Source: Sphingopyxis sp. CCNWLW2 (lineage in GTDB: Bacteria; Pseudomonadota; Alphaproteobacteria; Sphingomonadales; Sphingomonadaceae). From it: a stretch of DNA of 64,000 nucleotides. Position 1 is the first letter of the stretch. The number at the start of each line of letters is the position of its first letter. The stretch is from contig NZ_JBAWKJ010000001.1 of NCBI RefSeq assembly GCF_037095755.1, positions 1,615,001 through 1,679,000 of the forward strand. Direction: 5' to 3'. The notes below the pieces were generated by a model, which did not search any database, was not told the origin of the DNA, and saw only the letters and a program-made list of their open reading frames with translations. Shown one piece after another: positions 56,320 through 64,000 of the stretch. The translations under genes were made by a program, and so were the position numbers.

Positions 56320-57019
56320 CGGCAAAGCGATACCCCGCGCCATAGAGGGTGGCGATCGCGTCGAATTCGGGGTCGACCTCGCGGAACTTGCGGCGCAAGC
56401 GCTTGATGTGGCTGTCGATCGTGCGGTCGTCGATATAGACGTCGTCCTGATAGGCGGCGTCCATCAACTGGTTGCGGCTGCGCACGATGCCGGGGCGGCT
56501 GGCCAGCGTTTCGAGGATCAGGAATTCGGTGACCGTCAGCGTGACGTCCTTGCCGTCCCATGCGACCTTGTGGCGCGCCGGGTCCATGCTCAGCCGTCCG
56601 CGGGTGATCGGTTCGGCGACGGGCTCGTCGCCCTCTTCGGCCGCGCTTTTGTTGAGCTCGACGCGGCGCAATATGGCGCGGATGCGCGCGATCACCAGGC
56701 GCTGGGAAAAGGGCTTGGCGATATAATCGTCGGCGCCCATCGCGAGCCCCAGTGCCTCGTCGATCTCGTCGTCCTTGCTGGTCAGGAAGATCACCGGAAG
56801 CTGGCTTTTTTCGCGCAAGCGGCGCAGCAGTTCGAGCCCGTCCATGCGCGGCATCTTGATGTCGAACACCGCAAGGTCGGGCGGATTGTCGATGAGCGGT
56901 TTCAGCGCCGCTTCGCCGTCCGAATAGACGCGCGTCACGAAACCCTCGGCCTGCAGCGCGATGGAAAGGGATTGCAGAATGTTGCGGTCGTCGTCGACCA
57001 GCGCGATAGTTGCCGTCAT
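56309..57019 (-). CDS. chvI: Response regulator, ChvI type
   Basis: 236-residue OmpR/PhoB-family regulator. Receiver domain with DDD (9-11), phospho-acceptor Asp53 ([12 protein letters not shown]), Thr/Lys at FLTSKDD and YIAKPFS; winged-helix DNA-binding domain with [18 protein letters not shown] and [18 protein letters not shown]. Start ATG 57019 with GGAAAGAG upstream. It heads the operon chvI-chvG-hprK-rapZ-EIIA-HPr and is divergent from pckA. Co-location with HprK and PTS genes is conserved in alphaproteobacteria. Confidence 0.95.
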   Translation of the reverse strand: MTATIALVDDDRNILQSLSIALQAEGFVTRVYSDGEAALKPLIDNPPDLAVFDIKMPRMDGLELLRRLREKSQLPVIFLTSKDDEIDEALGLAMGADDYIAKPFSQRLVIARIRAILRRVELNKSAAEEGDEPVAEPITRGRLSMDPARHKVAWDGKDVTLTVTEFLILETLASRPGIVRSRNQLMDAAYQDDVYIDDRTIDSHIKRLRRKFREVDPEFDAIATLYGAGYRFADES

Positions 57020-57250
57020 GCTCTTTCCGTTGGGCGGGCCCGGCAAAGCGATTAGCCTATCCGGGGCGCAGCGACAACCGCGCGCATGGTCACCGGTTTC
57101 CCGCTTTGCGCGTTCGTCGCAAGCGCGGCGCGGCCCCGCTTTAATCTTTTGACCTCCCCCGCCAAGCGAGCTAACGCGGCCGGGATTTCGGAATCGGCGG
57201 TCACGTCGGCACCCATGCAAATGCGGGCCAACCCATTAGTGCGCTAAGCA

Positions 57251-57266
57251 TTGCATAGGTATGCAA
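57251..57266. promoter_or_regulatory. Palindromic operator candidate upstream of pckA
   Basis: TTGCATA-GG-TATGCAA, a perfect 7-bp inverted repeat with a 2-bp spacer, lies 32 bp before the pckA ATG in the 279-bp chvI-pckA divergent region. Its form suits a dimeric repressor. The regulator is not identified. A weak promoter TTGACC (57149-57154), 17 bp, TAACGC lies 75 bp further upstream. Confidence 0.55.
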
Positions 57267-57298
57267 CGACGCCGCCGGACAAGGAAAGGCGAAGGCAA

Positions 57299-58900
57299 AT
57301 GACCAAGATTGTTATCGGCGCGAGCACCGTCGAGACGAAGGCGGAGGTCGCCGAAAACTGGGGCGCGCCGCAGCTGATCGAGGACGCGGTCCGCCACGGC
57401 GAAGGCGTGCTCGCCAAGGACGGCCCGCTGGTCGTCGAAACCGGCAAGCACACCGGGCGCAGCGCGAAGGACAAGTTCATCGTCCAGGACGCCGAGACCG
57501 CCGACACGATCTGGTGGGGCAAGACCAATGTCCCGATGACCCCCGATCATTTCGCGGCCTTGAAGGCCGATTTCTTCGCGCACCTCGCCGAGCGCCCGCG
57601 CCTCTATCGCCAGCAGCTGTTCGGCGGCTCGCAGCCCGAGCATCGCGTTGCGGTCCAGGTCGTCACCGAATTCGCCTGGCACAGCCAGTTCATCCGCACG
57701 CTTCTCGTCCGACCGACGGCCGAGGAGCTGGCGGCGTTCGCGAGCGAATATACGATCATCGACCTGCCGAGCTTCCGCGCCGATCCGGCGAAGCACGGCA
57801 CGCGCACCGAAACCGTCGTCGCGGTCAATTTCACCGAAAAGCTGATCCTGATCGGCGGCACCGCTTATGCCGGCGAGATGAAGAAGTCGGTGTTCGGCAT
57901 CCTCAACTATCTGCTCCCCGTCGATGGCGTGATGCCGATGCACTGTTCGGCGAACATCGGACCCAAGGGCGATACCGCGGTCTTCTTCGGCCTTTCGGGC
58001 ACCGGCAAGACGACGCTCTCGGCCGATGCCTCGCGCACGCTGATCGGCGACGACGAGCATGGCTGGTCGGACACCGCGGTCTTCAACTTCGAAGGCGGCT
58101 GCTATGCCAAGATGATCCGCCTCTCGCCCGAAGCCGAGCCCGAGATTTTCGCGACGACGAAGCGCTTCGGCACCGTGCTCGAAAATGTCGTGATCGACGC
58201 GCAAACGCGCGAGCTCGATTTCGACGACAACAGCCTCGCCGAGAACAGCCGCGGTTCGTACCCGATCGACTTCATTCCGAACACGTCGGACCATAATATG
58301 GGCCCGGTGCCCAAGACGGTGATCATGCTCACCGCCGACGCCTATGGCGTGCTGCCGCCGATCGCGAAGCTGACCCCCGATCAGGCAATGTATCACTTCC
58401 TGTCGGGCTATACCGCGCGCGTTGCGGGGACCGAGATCGGCGTGACCGAGCCCGAGGCAACCTTCTCGACCTGCTTCGGCGCGCCGTTCATGCCGCGTCA
58501 CCCGTCGGTCTATGGCAACCTTCTGAAAGAACGCATCGCCAAGGGCGGCGTCCAGTGCTGGCTCGTCAACACCGGCTGGACCGGCGGCATGGCGACGATG
58601 GACGGCATCAAGCGCATGCCGATCAAGGCGACGCGCGCGCTGCTTAACGCCGCGCTCGACGGCAGCCTCAACGACGCCGAATTCCGCAAGGACCCGAATT
58701 TCGGTTTCATGGTCCCCGTCGCGGTTCCGGGCGTCGACAGCGGCCTGCTCGATCCGCGCGAAGCGTGGGCCGACAAGGCCGCCTATGACCGCACCGCACA
58801 AACGCTCGTCGGACAATTCATCGACAATTTCGCGCAATTTGCGGACCATGTCGACGAAGGCGTCCGCCAGGCCGCACCGCAGGCCGCCGTCGCGGCATAA
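57299..58900 (+). CDS. pckA: Phosphoenolpyruvate carboxykinase (ATP)
   Basis: Gluconeogenic enzyme converting oxaloacetate to PEP, 533 residues from ATG 57299 (AAGGAAAGGCGAAGG upstream). Substrate and nucleotide motifs: [35 protein letters not shown] (kinase-1a P-loop), GDDEHGWSD and [12 protein letters not shown]. All metal and catalytic residues in these blocks are present. Its position next to chvI/PTS genes is a known alphaproteobacterial arrangement linking carbon status to gluconeogenesis. Confidence 0.98.
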   Translation: MTKIVIGASTVETKAEVAENWGAPQLIEDAVRHGEGVLAKDGPLVVETGKHTGRSAKDKFIVQDAETADTIWWGKTNVPMTPDHFAALKADFFAHLAERPRLYRQQLFGGSQPEHRVAVQVVTEFAWHSQFIRTLLVRPTAEELAAFASEYTIIDLPSFRADPAKHGTRTETVVAVNFTEKLILIGGTAYAGEMKKSVFGILNYLLPVDGVMPMHCSANIGPKGDTAVFFGLSGTGKTTLSADASRTLIGDDEHGWSDTAVFNFEGGCYAKMIRLSPEAEPEIFATTKRFGTVLENVVIDAQTRELDFDDNSLAENSRGSYPIDFIPNTSDHNMGPVPKTVIMLTADAYGVLPPIAKLTPDQAMYHFLSGYTARVAGTEIGVTEPEATFSTCFGAPFMPRHPSVYGNLLKERIAKGGVQCWLVNTGWTGGMATMDGIKRMPIKATRALLNAALDGSLNDAEFRKDPNFGFMVPVAVPGVDSGLLDPREAWADKAAYDRTAQTLVGQFIDNFAQFADHVDEGVRQAAPQAAVAA

Positions 58901-58903
58901 TTG

Positions 58904-58938
58904 ACCCGGACCTCTTCCGGGTGGCACATCACCCGGAA
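58904..58938 (+). promoter_or_regulatory. Mutually exclusive hairpins between pckA and the next gene
   Basis: ACCCGGA (58904-58910), TCCGGGT (58916-58922) and ACCCGGAA (58931-58938) share one middle arm. It can pair with the first (7 bp) or, as TTCCGGGT, with the third (8 bp). The third arm overlaps the AAGGA ribosome site of the 58950 gene. This is what a simple RNA switch or translation control would look like. Confidence 0.5.
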
Positions 58939-58949
58939 GGAACGGACCC

Positions 58950-59396
58950 ATGACCACCGAATATAAACCGCGCCTGTTCGCGCGCGACGACGAAATCCGC
59001 GCGCTCGGCGAAGGGCTGCTCGCGTGCGCCTTGCCGCGCGAAGCGTGGACGCACGAGGCGCATCTTGGCGCGTGCCTATGGCTGCTGACCGAGCGCCCCG
59101 ACGTCGATATCGATGCCGAGATCGCCACTATCATCCGCCGCTTCAACGAAAGCGTCGGCGGCGTGAACGACGACCATGGCGGCTATCACGACAGCATCAC
59201 CCGCGCTTATGTCGCGGGGGTACGGCTGTTCCTGTCGACGACCGCGGAGACGGAACTCGCGGCGCGCGTCAACGCGCTGCTGCGCTCCGACATGGGCCGC
59301 CGCGACTGGCCGCTGCGCTTCTACAGCCGCGAGCTGCTCTTCTCGGTGCCGGCGCGGCGCGCCTTCGTCGAACCCGATCTTGCGCCTTTGCCTTAG
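58950..59396 (+). CDS. Conserved hypothetical protein
   Basis: 148-residue soluble protein I do not recognise by name. It is mostly helical: LGEGLLACALPREAWTHEAH, LWLLTERPDVDIDAEIATII, YHDSITRAYVAGVRLFL and WPLRFYSRELLFSVPARRAF. His-rich positions WTHEAHL and DDHGGYHDS could bind a metal, which is a guess. The start ATG 58950 has AAGGAAC 7 bases upstream. It follows pckA by 49 bases and could be read through from it, under control of the alternative hairpins. Confidence 0.75.
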   Translation: MTTEYKPRLFARDDEIRALGEGLLACALPREAWTHEAHLGACLWLLTERPDVDIDAEIATIIRRFNESVGGVNDDHGGYHDSITRAYVAGVRLFLSTTAETELAARVNALLRSDMGRRDWPLRFYSRELLFSVPARRAFVEPDLAPLP

Positions 59397-59397
59397 T

Positions 59398-59437
59398 CGC
59401 CATTGCGACCCCGGCTTCCGCCGGGGTCGCAATGGCG
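59398..59437. terminator. Perfect 17-bp stem-loop between convergent genes
   Basis: CGCCATTGCGACCCCGG and its exact complement enclose a 6-base loop. It begins 2 bases after the hypothetical protein stop and lies 10 bases from the DUF885 stop. No U-run on either side, so it is either a non-canonical bidirectional terminator or a repeat element of the GACCCCGGC type seen elsewhere. Confidence 0.6.
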
Positions 59438-59447
59438 AAGAGGGGAG

Positions 59448-61292
59448 TTAGCCTTTCGCGCCTGCCACATAGGCGGCGACATTCTGCGCGAGCACGTCGA
59501 GCGGGACATTGCCGCCCTCGACGACGACATTGTCGAAATCGCGGAGGTCATATTTCGCGCCGAGCGCCTTTTGCGCCAGCCCGCGCTGGCGGACGATCTC
59601 GCTGTGCCCGACCTTGTAGCCGCACGCCTGCCCGGCCCAGCTGCAATAACGGTCGACCTCGCTCGCGACCTCGAGCGGGTTCGAGCCATTCTCCTTGACG
59701 AAGAAGTCGACGCCCTGCTCGCGCGTCCAGCGTTTGGCGTGGAGGCCGGTGTCGACGATAAGGCGGCAGGCGCGGAAGGCCAGCGACTGGAGATAGCCCA
59801 AGCGCCCGACCTCAAAGTCATCGTAAAGTCCCAGCTCGTCGGCGAGCTGTTCGGCATAGAGCGCCCACCCTTCCGAATAAGCGTTGAATGCCAGCATCGT
59901 GCGAATGAGCGGCATCTGGTTGGCATATTCGCCCTGCCACACATGGCCCGGAATCGCCTCGTGCATCGTGAGGTCGGGGAGAGAATATTTGCTGTGGAGC
60001 TCGGTGGTGCGCAGGTTGATCCAGAATTTGCCCGGAACGCTGCCATCGATCGACCCCGCGCCGCCATAGGCCGCGGGCGCGCCGGGTTCCTCGGCGAGCG
60101 GCAGGCGCTTCACCTCGACATTGCCCTTCACCAGCGTGCGGAAGGCGCGCGGCAACTCGGCGCGGATCTTGCCGAGCCAGGTCTGGATATAGGCGTGGAT
60201 TTCGGCGCGGCCCGCGTCATTGTCGGGGAATTGGAAACGCGGATCCTTGGCGAGCGCGTTCATCCGGTCGCCGACCGAGCCTTGGGTATAGCCGAGTTTC
60301 TTGAGAATCGGGTCCATGCGACCATGGAGTTCGGCGAGTTCTTCGCGGCCCATCGCGTGGATTTCGTCGGGGGTCATGCGCGTGGTGGTCGAGGCGCGGA
60401 GGCCCCACGCATACCATTCGTCGCCGCCCGGCCGCGCCCACATGCCTGCGTCCATCGTCGCCTTCGACCGCTGCGCCTTCATCGCGGTGAGCTGGCGTTC
60501 GAGCGCCGCGGCGACGGGCCCCTGCACGATCTTCGCCGAGCGCGCGCTCCAGTCACCCGCGATCTTCGCTTCGCCGGTGCGGCGGACGAGGCTTTCGACC
60601 ATCGAGCCGCCCGCCTTCGCATCGGCCAGGCTCGCTTCCATCTGCTTCACCGCCTTGTCGATCAGGAAGGCGGGGGCGATCAGTCCCCGTCCACCCGAGG
60701 CCTTCAGCCGGTCGGTCTCGCCGTCGAGCGCGCCCGGAAAGGCATTGAGGCGCGAGAGATAGGCTTCGGCATCTGCGGCGTTCTTCACCGGATGGTCGCT
60801 GTCGAGGAATTTGGGCACGTCGAGATAGGCGCCGACATTCTGGATCACGACATAGGGCGTGTTGCGCCAGCCGCCGACCGCGACATCGCCATAGGGCAGG
60901 GCAAAGCCGTCGAGCGCGACGCCATAGGCGCTTTCGACGACAGCAAGGCTGGTGCGGGTGCTGTGATCGAGCCCCGCTTTGTCGAAGGCGCGGACGCGCG
61001 CGAGATCGGCCTTCAGCGTGTCGGCGACGGCTTTCTGCCCTGCCGCCGACCGGTCGCCGAGACGCCCGCGCATCGCGGCGCGCGCGCCGGTGTCGATACC
61101 GAGCGAGGTCGCGCCTTCGGGCGACAGCGCGAGCAGATTGTCGGCGACCGAATCGAGCAGTTTCTGCGCGTTACTCTTTGGCGGCGACTGCAGCGCCGAC
61201 GCGGGGCCAGCGATAGCAAGCCCTGCGGTGCCCGCACCGAGCGTGGCGAGCGTCTGGCGGCGGCTGACGGGGATGGAAAGCGGATTGGACAC
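59448..61292 (-). CDS. DUF885 family exported metallopeptidase-like protein
   Basis: 614-residue exported protein from GTG 61292 (GGGAG about 8 bases upstream). A twin-arginine-like signal is present: SRRQTLATLGAGTAGLAIAG. The zinc-binding motif HEAIPGHVWQGEY, plus NAYSEGWALYAEQL (Glu ligand), match the DUF885/M32-like gluzincins that hydrolyse peptides. Length is usual. Monocistronic, facing the hypothetical protein gene. Substrate unknown. Confidence 0.93.
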   Translation of the reverse strand: MSNPLSIPVSRRQTLATLGAGTAGLAIAGPASALQSPPKSNAQKLLDSVADNLLALSPEGATSLGIDTGARAAMRGRLGDRSAAGQKAVADTLKADLARVRAFDKAGLDHSTRTSLAVVESAYGVALDGFALPYGDVAVGGWRNTPYVVIQNVGAYLDVPKFLDSDHPVKNAADAEAYLSRLNAFPGALDGETDRLKASGGRGLIAPAFLIDKAVKQMEASLADAKAGGSMVESLVRRTGEAKIAGDWSARSAKIVQGPVAAALERQLTAMKAQRSKATMDAGMWARPGGDEWYAWGLRASTTTRMTPDEIHAMGREELAELHGRMDPILKKLGYTQGSVGDRMNALAKDPRFQFPDNDAGRAEIHAYIQTWLGKIRAELPRAFRTLVKGNVEVKRLPLAEEPGAPAAYGGAGSIDGSVPGKFWINLRTTELHSKYSLPDLTMHEAIPGHVWQGEYANQMPLIRTMLAFNAYSEGWALYAEQLADELGLYDDFEVGRLGYLQSLAFRACRLIVDTGLHAKRWTREQGVDFFVKENGSNPLEVASEVDRYCSWAGQACGYKVGHSEIVRQRGLAQKALGAKYDLRDFDNVVVEGGNVPLDVLAQNVAAYVAGAKG

Positions 61293-61416
61293 GGGCGGCT
61301 CCCTGGCGACTTGTTTCTTGTGAAACCTGTCTAGGCGCGGGGGCGCGCCGGTCAACGAAAAGGGGCCGGGAAAGCTGCTGCCCTCCCGACCCCCGTCGAA
61401 AATTATCGGCCGTCTA

Positions 61417-61815
61417 TCAGTCGGTAAGGTCGGCGGGCACCTTGCCGCCGTTCGCCGCGAGTTCGCGCATCACCGCCTTGTGCAGCCAGATGTTCATTTC
61501 GGCGCTGCCGTCGAGCTCGCCGGTATAGCCGAGTTCCTGCGCCAGTTCCTTGCGGTTGGCGAGGCTCGAATCGATCCCGAGCAGCTTCATCAGGTCGACG
61601 ATCGACGTGCGCCAGTTGAGATCCTGCCCGGCCTTGGCGGCCTCGGCGGTGAGGATCGCATCGACATCGACCGGCGCGGCGGCCGCTGCTGCCATGGCTT
61701 GCGTCGCGGCGTCGAGTGCGGAGCCGACGGGGTTGGGGGCTGCCGGGGCGGCGGGTTCTGCAGCGACGGCCTTCTTGCCGAAGATGGCGTCCTTGATCTT
61801 GCCGAAAATGCTCAT
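61417..61815 (-). CDS. DUF3597 domain-containing protein
   Basis: 132-residue protein starting MSIFGKIKDAIFGKK, an amphipathic basic N-terminus, then a Pro/Ala linker (AAEPAAPAAPNP) and the DUF3597 domain: VDAILTAEAAKAGQDLNWRT, SIVDLMKLLGIDSSLANRK and ELAQELGYTGELDGSAEMN, ending in IWLHKAVMRELAANGG. Family function is not known. Start ATG 61815 with GGGAGCT upstream. Monocistronic. Confidence 0.92.
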   Translation of the reverse strand: MSIFGKIKDAIFGKKAVAAEPAAPAAPNPVGSALDAATQAMAAAAAAPVDVDAILTAEAAKAGQDLNWRTSIVDLMKLLGIDSSLANRKELAQELGYTGELDGSAEMNIWLHKAVMRELAANGGKVPADLTD

Positions 61816-61994
61816 TGTGTAGCTCCCACTAGAAAAGCGGCTCAACCCGGAAGAGGCGAGTCGAACAGCCGCAAGCTAGGACTATGCATTTGAGAATGAC
61901 AGTCAAAAGACCGACTCGTCCTTCGCCCGCGCGCTGCTATACTCATTCCAATCGGTGCGGTGTCCGATCTGCGCCGAAGCGGGAGTATGATGAC

Positions 61995-62576
61995 ATGAAT
62001 CTCACCGATATTTTGGCGCAGGCCGGCGGCATCGAATCGATGGCGAACCAGCTGGGCATTCCGCCCGCGATGGCAAAACAGGGCGCCGACGCGCTGCTGC
62101 CCGCGATTCTCGGCGGGTTCAAGAAACAGGCGCAATCGGGCGGCGGAGTCGAAGGCCTCGGCGGGCTGCTCGGCCAGCTGGGCGGCGGCGGCCTGCTCGA
62201 CTCGGTGCTCGGACCGCAGACGACCCCGGTCGAACAGGGCAATGACGTGCTCGGCCAGATTTTCGGGTCGAAGGATGTCAGCCGCACCGTCGCCGGACAG
62301 GCCGCGGCGCAGACCGGGATCGATTCGGGGATTCTCAAGCAGATGCTGCCGATGCTCGCGATGATGGCCGCAGGCTATATGGCGAAGCAGGGCGGGCAGG
62401 GCAGCGAGAGCGGCGGGCTGGGCGGCATGCTCGGCAATGTGCTTGGCGGCGCGATGGGCGGCGGTGCGGCACCTTCGGCAGGCGGTCTCGGCGGTTTGGG
62501 CAAGATGCTCGACATGGACGGCGACGGCAATCCGCTCGACGACATCATGGGCATGGTGAACAAGATGCGCGGCTAG
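61995..62576 (+). CDS. DUF937 domain-containing protein
   Basis: 193-residue protein. The N-terminal helix-rich part (MNLTDILAQAGGIESMANQL, GADALLPAILGGFKKQA) and ILKQMLPMLAMMAAGYMAKQ in the middle are the DUF937/YidB-like repeat pattern. The rest is Gly-rich. Function unknown. Start ATG 61995 with GGGAG 8 bases upstream; the frame is open earlier but not convincing. It is followed at 6 bases by the DUF4345 gene. Confidence 0.9.
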   Translation: MNLTDILAQAGGIESMANQLGIPPAMAKQGADALLPAILGGFKKQAQSGGGVEGLGGLLGQLGGGGLLDSVLGPQTTPVEQGNDVLGQIFGSKDVSRTVAGQAAAQTGIDSGILKQMLPMLAMMAAGYMAKQGGQGSESGGLGGMLGNVLGGAMGGGAAPSAGGLGGLGKMLDMDGDGNPLDDIMGMVNKMRG

Positions 62577-62582
62577 TCTCCC

Positions 62583-62981
62583 GTGCTGCGCGCGCTTTCG
62601 CTGTTTGCGGCCCTGTTCGGCACGGTCTGCGTGGTGATCGCGCTCGCGCATATCGCATTGGGGCCAGCGGCGATCCCCGGATCGGTGCCGGTCAATGCGA
62701 CGATGGACAGCGAGGATCGCTTCTACGCGACGTTGTTCCTCGGCTATGGCGCAGCGATGATCTGGTCCAGTCGCGCGCTGGTCCAGCGGCGCGACGTTTT
62801 TGGCGCGCTGCTCCTGATCTTCTTCCTTGGCGGTATCGCGCGGATCGTCTCGGCGCTCGCGGTCGGGCTGCCGAACACGCTGTTCATCGTGCTGGGCAGC
62901 GTCGAATTGCTGCTGCCACCAATCCTGTGGGCGCTGCTCAAGCGAGCAGCGCCTCAGGCTGCCATCAGGCGCAGTTCCTGA
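62583..62981 (+). CDS. DUF4345 family membrane protein
   Basis: 132-residue membrane protein with four hydrophobic helices (LSLFAALFGTVCVVIALAH, FYATLFLGYGAAMIW, VFGALLLIFFLGGIARIV, TLFIVLGSVELLLPPILWAL) matching DUF4345. FLGYG is the small conserved motif. GTG start 62583 sits 6 bases after the DUF937 stop; translation is likely coupled. The 3' end overlaps the convergent GNAT gene by 28 bp. Function unknown. Confidence 0.85.
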   Translation: MLRALSLFAALFGTVCVVIALAHIALGPAAIPGSVPVNATMDSEDRFYATLFLGYGAAMIWSSRALVQRRDVFGALLLIFFLGGIARIVSALAVGLPNTLFIVLGSVELLLPPILWALLKRAAPQAAIRRSS

Positions 62982-63550
62982 CGGAAATCCTCGTCCACCC
63001 CGATGCGGGTTCGCATCGGGGTGACGGCGCCATCGGCATCGGCGTCGCCTTCTTCGAACAGCGCACACGCGGCCTCGCCGCCGCGCGCGACGCTGTAGCG
63101 CTGCGCGACCTTGCCGGTGGGCCTGAAGCCGAGCTTGCGCAGCACCGCACCCGACGCCGGATTGTCGAGGAAATGGCCGGCAGTGAGCTTCGGCAGGTTT
63201 ATCGCGCGCGCGATGTGGACGAGCTGGCGGCCCGCCTCGGTCGCAAAGCCGAGTCCCCAATAGGGGCGCGCGATCCAGTATCCCAATTCGGGGCGGCCCT
63301 CTTCATCGGGCTTGATGCCGCAGCCGCCGACGAGGCGCGGTGCGCCGCCGGTGCGGGCAAAGATCAGGAAACGCGGCTGGTCGGGATCGACGGGAAGGCT
63401 CAGGAACTTCTGCGCCTCCTCCTCGCCATAGGGCCAGGGTGCGGTCGCGAGATTGCGGACCACCGCCTCCTCGCCGATCGCCCGGGCCAACGCCGGGGCG
63501 TCTTCCTGCCAGCCGGGCCGCAGCAACAGTCTTTCGGTACGCGCGAACAT
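62954..63550 (-). CDS. GNAT family N-acetyltransferase
   Basis: 198-residue acetyltransferase of the RimJ/RimL-like type. It begins MFARTERLLLRPGWQEDAPAL-like, has LVGGCGIKPDEEGRPELGYW and IARPYWGLGFATEAGRQLV (acetyl-CoA loop Q/RxxGxG/A), and ASGAVLRKLGFRPTGKVAQ. The substrate may be a protein N-terminus or small molecule. Start ATG 63550. Overlaps the DUF4345 3' end. Confidence 0.92.
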   Translation of the reverse strand: MFARTERLLLRPGWQEDAPALARAIGEEAVVRNLATAPWPYGEEEAQKFLSLPVDPDQPRFLIFARTGGAPRLVGGCGIKPDEEGRPELGYWIARPYWGLGFATEAGRQLVHIARAINLPKLTAGHFLDNPASGAVLRKLGFRPTGKVAQRYSVARGGEAACALFEEGDADADGAVTPMRTRIGVDEDFRQELRLMAA

Positions 63551-63679
63551 CTTTTCAAACTCCCAATGCCTGTCGCCTTGGCGCCAGATGGTGACGCTTT
63601 GACGACATTCGATATGGAGGGAGATGGATGGCCCCGTTTTCGCGCCCGATCGTCACAAGTGACGGATTTTGGACAAGAA

Positions 63680-63714
63680 AAAAGGGAGTACGGGGGTGAC
63701 CCGTCTCCCTCTTT
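63680..63714 (-). terminator. Rho-independent terminator of rpmA
   Basis: GGGAG (63684-63688) and ACGGG (63690-63694) pair with CCCGT and CTCCC (63700-63709) with one bulged T. On the minus strand it is followed by TTTTTT. It lies about 75 bp past the rpmA stop at 63791. Confidence 0.8.
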
Positions 63715-63790
63715 TCGAACTTTGTTTCCGCTGGAGGCGGAAAGGACCGTTCCGGGTCATCCCTTGGTGGACGACCCTGGAAGATCGTCC

Positions 63791-64000
63791 TTATTCGGCG
63801 GCTTCCGCCATGGCGTCGACCGACACATATTTGCGGCCAAGCTTGCCATCGTGGAATCGGACTTGGCCGTCGGCGGTTGCGAACAGCGTGTGGTCCTTGC
63901 CCATGCCAACGTTGACACCCGGGTAAACCTTGGTGCCGCGCTGACGCACGATAATGTTGCCGCCGATCACTTCCTGACCGCCGAACTTCTTCACGCCAAG
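63791..64000 (-). CDS. rpmA: 50S ribosomal protein L27, C-terminal part (runs off right edge)
   Basis: Large-subunit ribosomal protein near the peptidyl-transferase centre. The visible 70 residues include [40 protein letters not shown] and [14 protein letters not shown], a strong match to bacterial L27. The N-terminal ~20 residues (MAHKKAGGSS-type) lie beyond the window. rplU would be expected upstream on the same strand. Ends at TAA 63793-63791, followed by a terminator. Confidence 0.97.
   Translation of the reverse strand, partial: LGVKKFGGQEVIGGNIIVRQRGTKVYPGVNVGMGKDHTLFATADGQVRFHDGKLGRKYVSVDAMAEAAE

Overview
The window is GC-rich, densely coded chromosomal DNA from an alphaproteobacterium, most likely a member of the Sphingomonadales close to Sphingopyxis. 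I infer this from protein content: NDUFA12, DUF2155 and Coq7-type ubiquinone proteins, a separate F1-ATPase operon in the order atpH-A-G-D-C, the chvI-chvG-hprK-PTS-pckA block, several TonB-dependent receptors, a 'vgr-related' protein and a sphingomonad-style AtpD N-terminal extension. I saw no rRNA or tRNA gene, CRISPR array, insertion sequence or prophage.

Layout, left: a TonB-dependent receptor cut by the left edge (1-898); a Ku/LigD non-homologous end-joining pair (1112-4496); a hemerythrin-like protein; a two-partner-secretion transporter (TpsB) in tandem with a collagen-like lipoprotein (5173-7754); a second TonB receptor; DUF3297; a CHAP hydrolase; a GGDEF-EAL c-di-GMP protein; a fatty-acyl-AMP ligase; recX; and a DUF192/NDUFA12/DUF2155 run facing aat. 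Next come a secreted methyltransferase, a small membrane protein plus Coq7, and a CpaF ATPase.

Layout, middle: the F1-ATPase operon (22128-27012) ends in a strong terminator. It is followed by hydrolases, a P-loop protein, a membrane-anchored trypsin-like protease, a DUF1203-ada-PEP mutase operon, a TPR/HExxH protein, priA, an ArsR-SRPBCC-DUF998 operon with a striking palindromic operator, a siderophore-type TonB receptor with a PepSY membrane partner, a large patatin-like protein, and dnaJ and dnaK. dnaK has an alphaproteobacterial heat-shock promoter.

Layout, right: a copper/heavy-metal neighbourhood (PCuAC chaperone, HExxH protein, a 57-residue Cys-cluster secreted protein and a companion); rmuC with a LexA-type box; a META lipoprotein; a TrmH-type methyltransferase; then the nutrient-signalling block HPr, EIIA-Man, RapZ, HprK, ChvG, ChvI, with pckA divergent. 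The window ends with a DUF885 protein, small DUF genes, a GNAT acetyltransferase and rpmA cut by the right edge.

The most interesting leads are: the collagen-like lipoprotein paired with a TpsB pore; a probable CTG start of aat overlapping the upstream stop codon; the ArsR operator; the LexA-type box at rmuC; mutually exclusive hairpins between pckA and the next gene; and the palindrome upstream of pckA.
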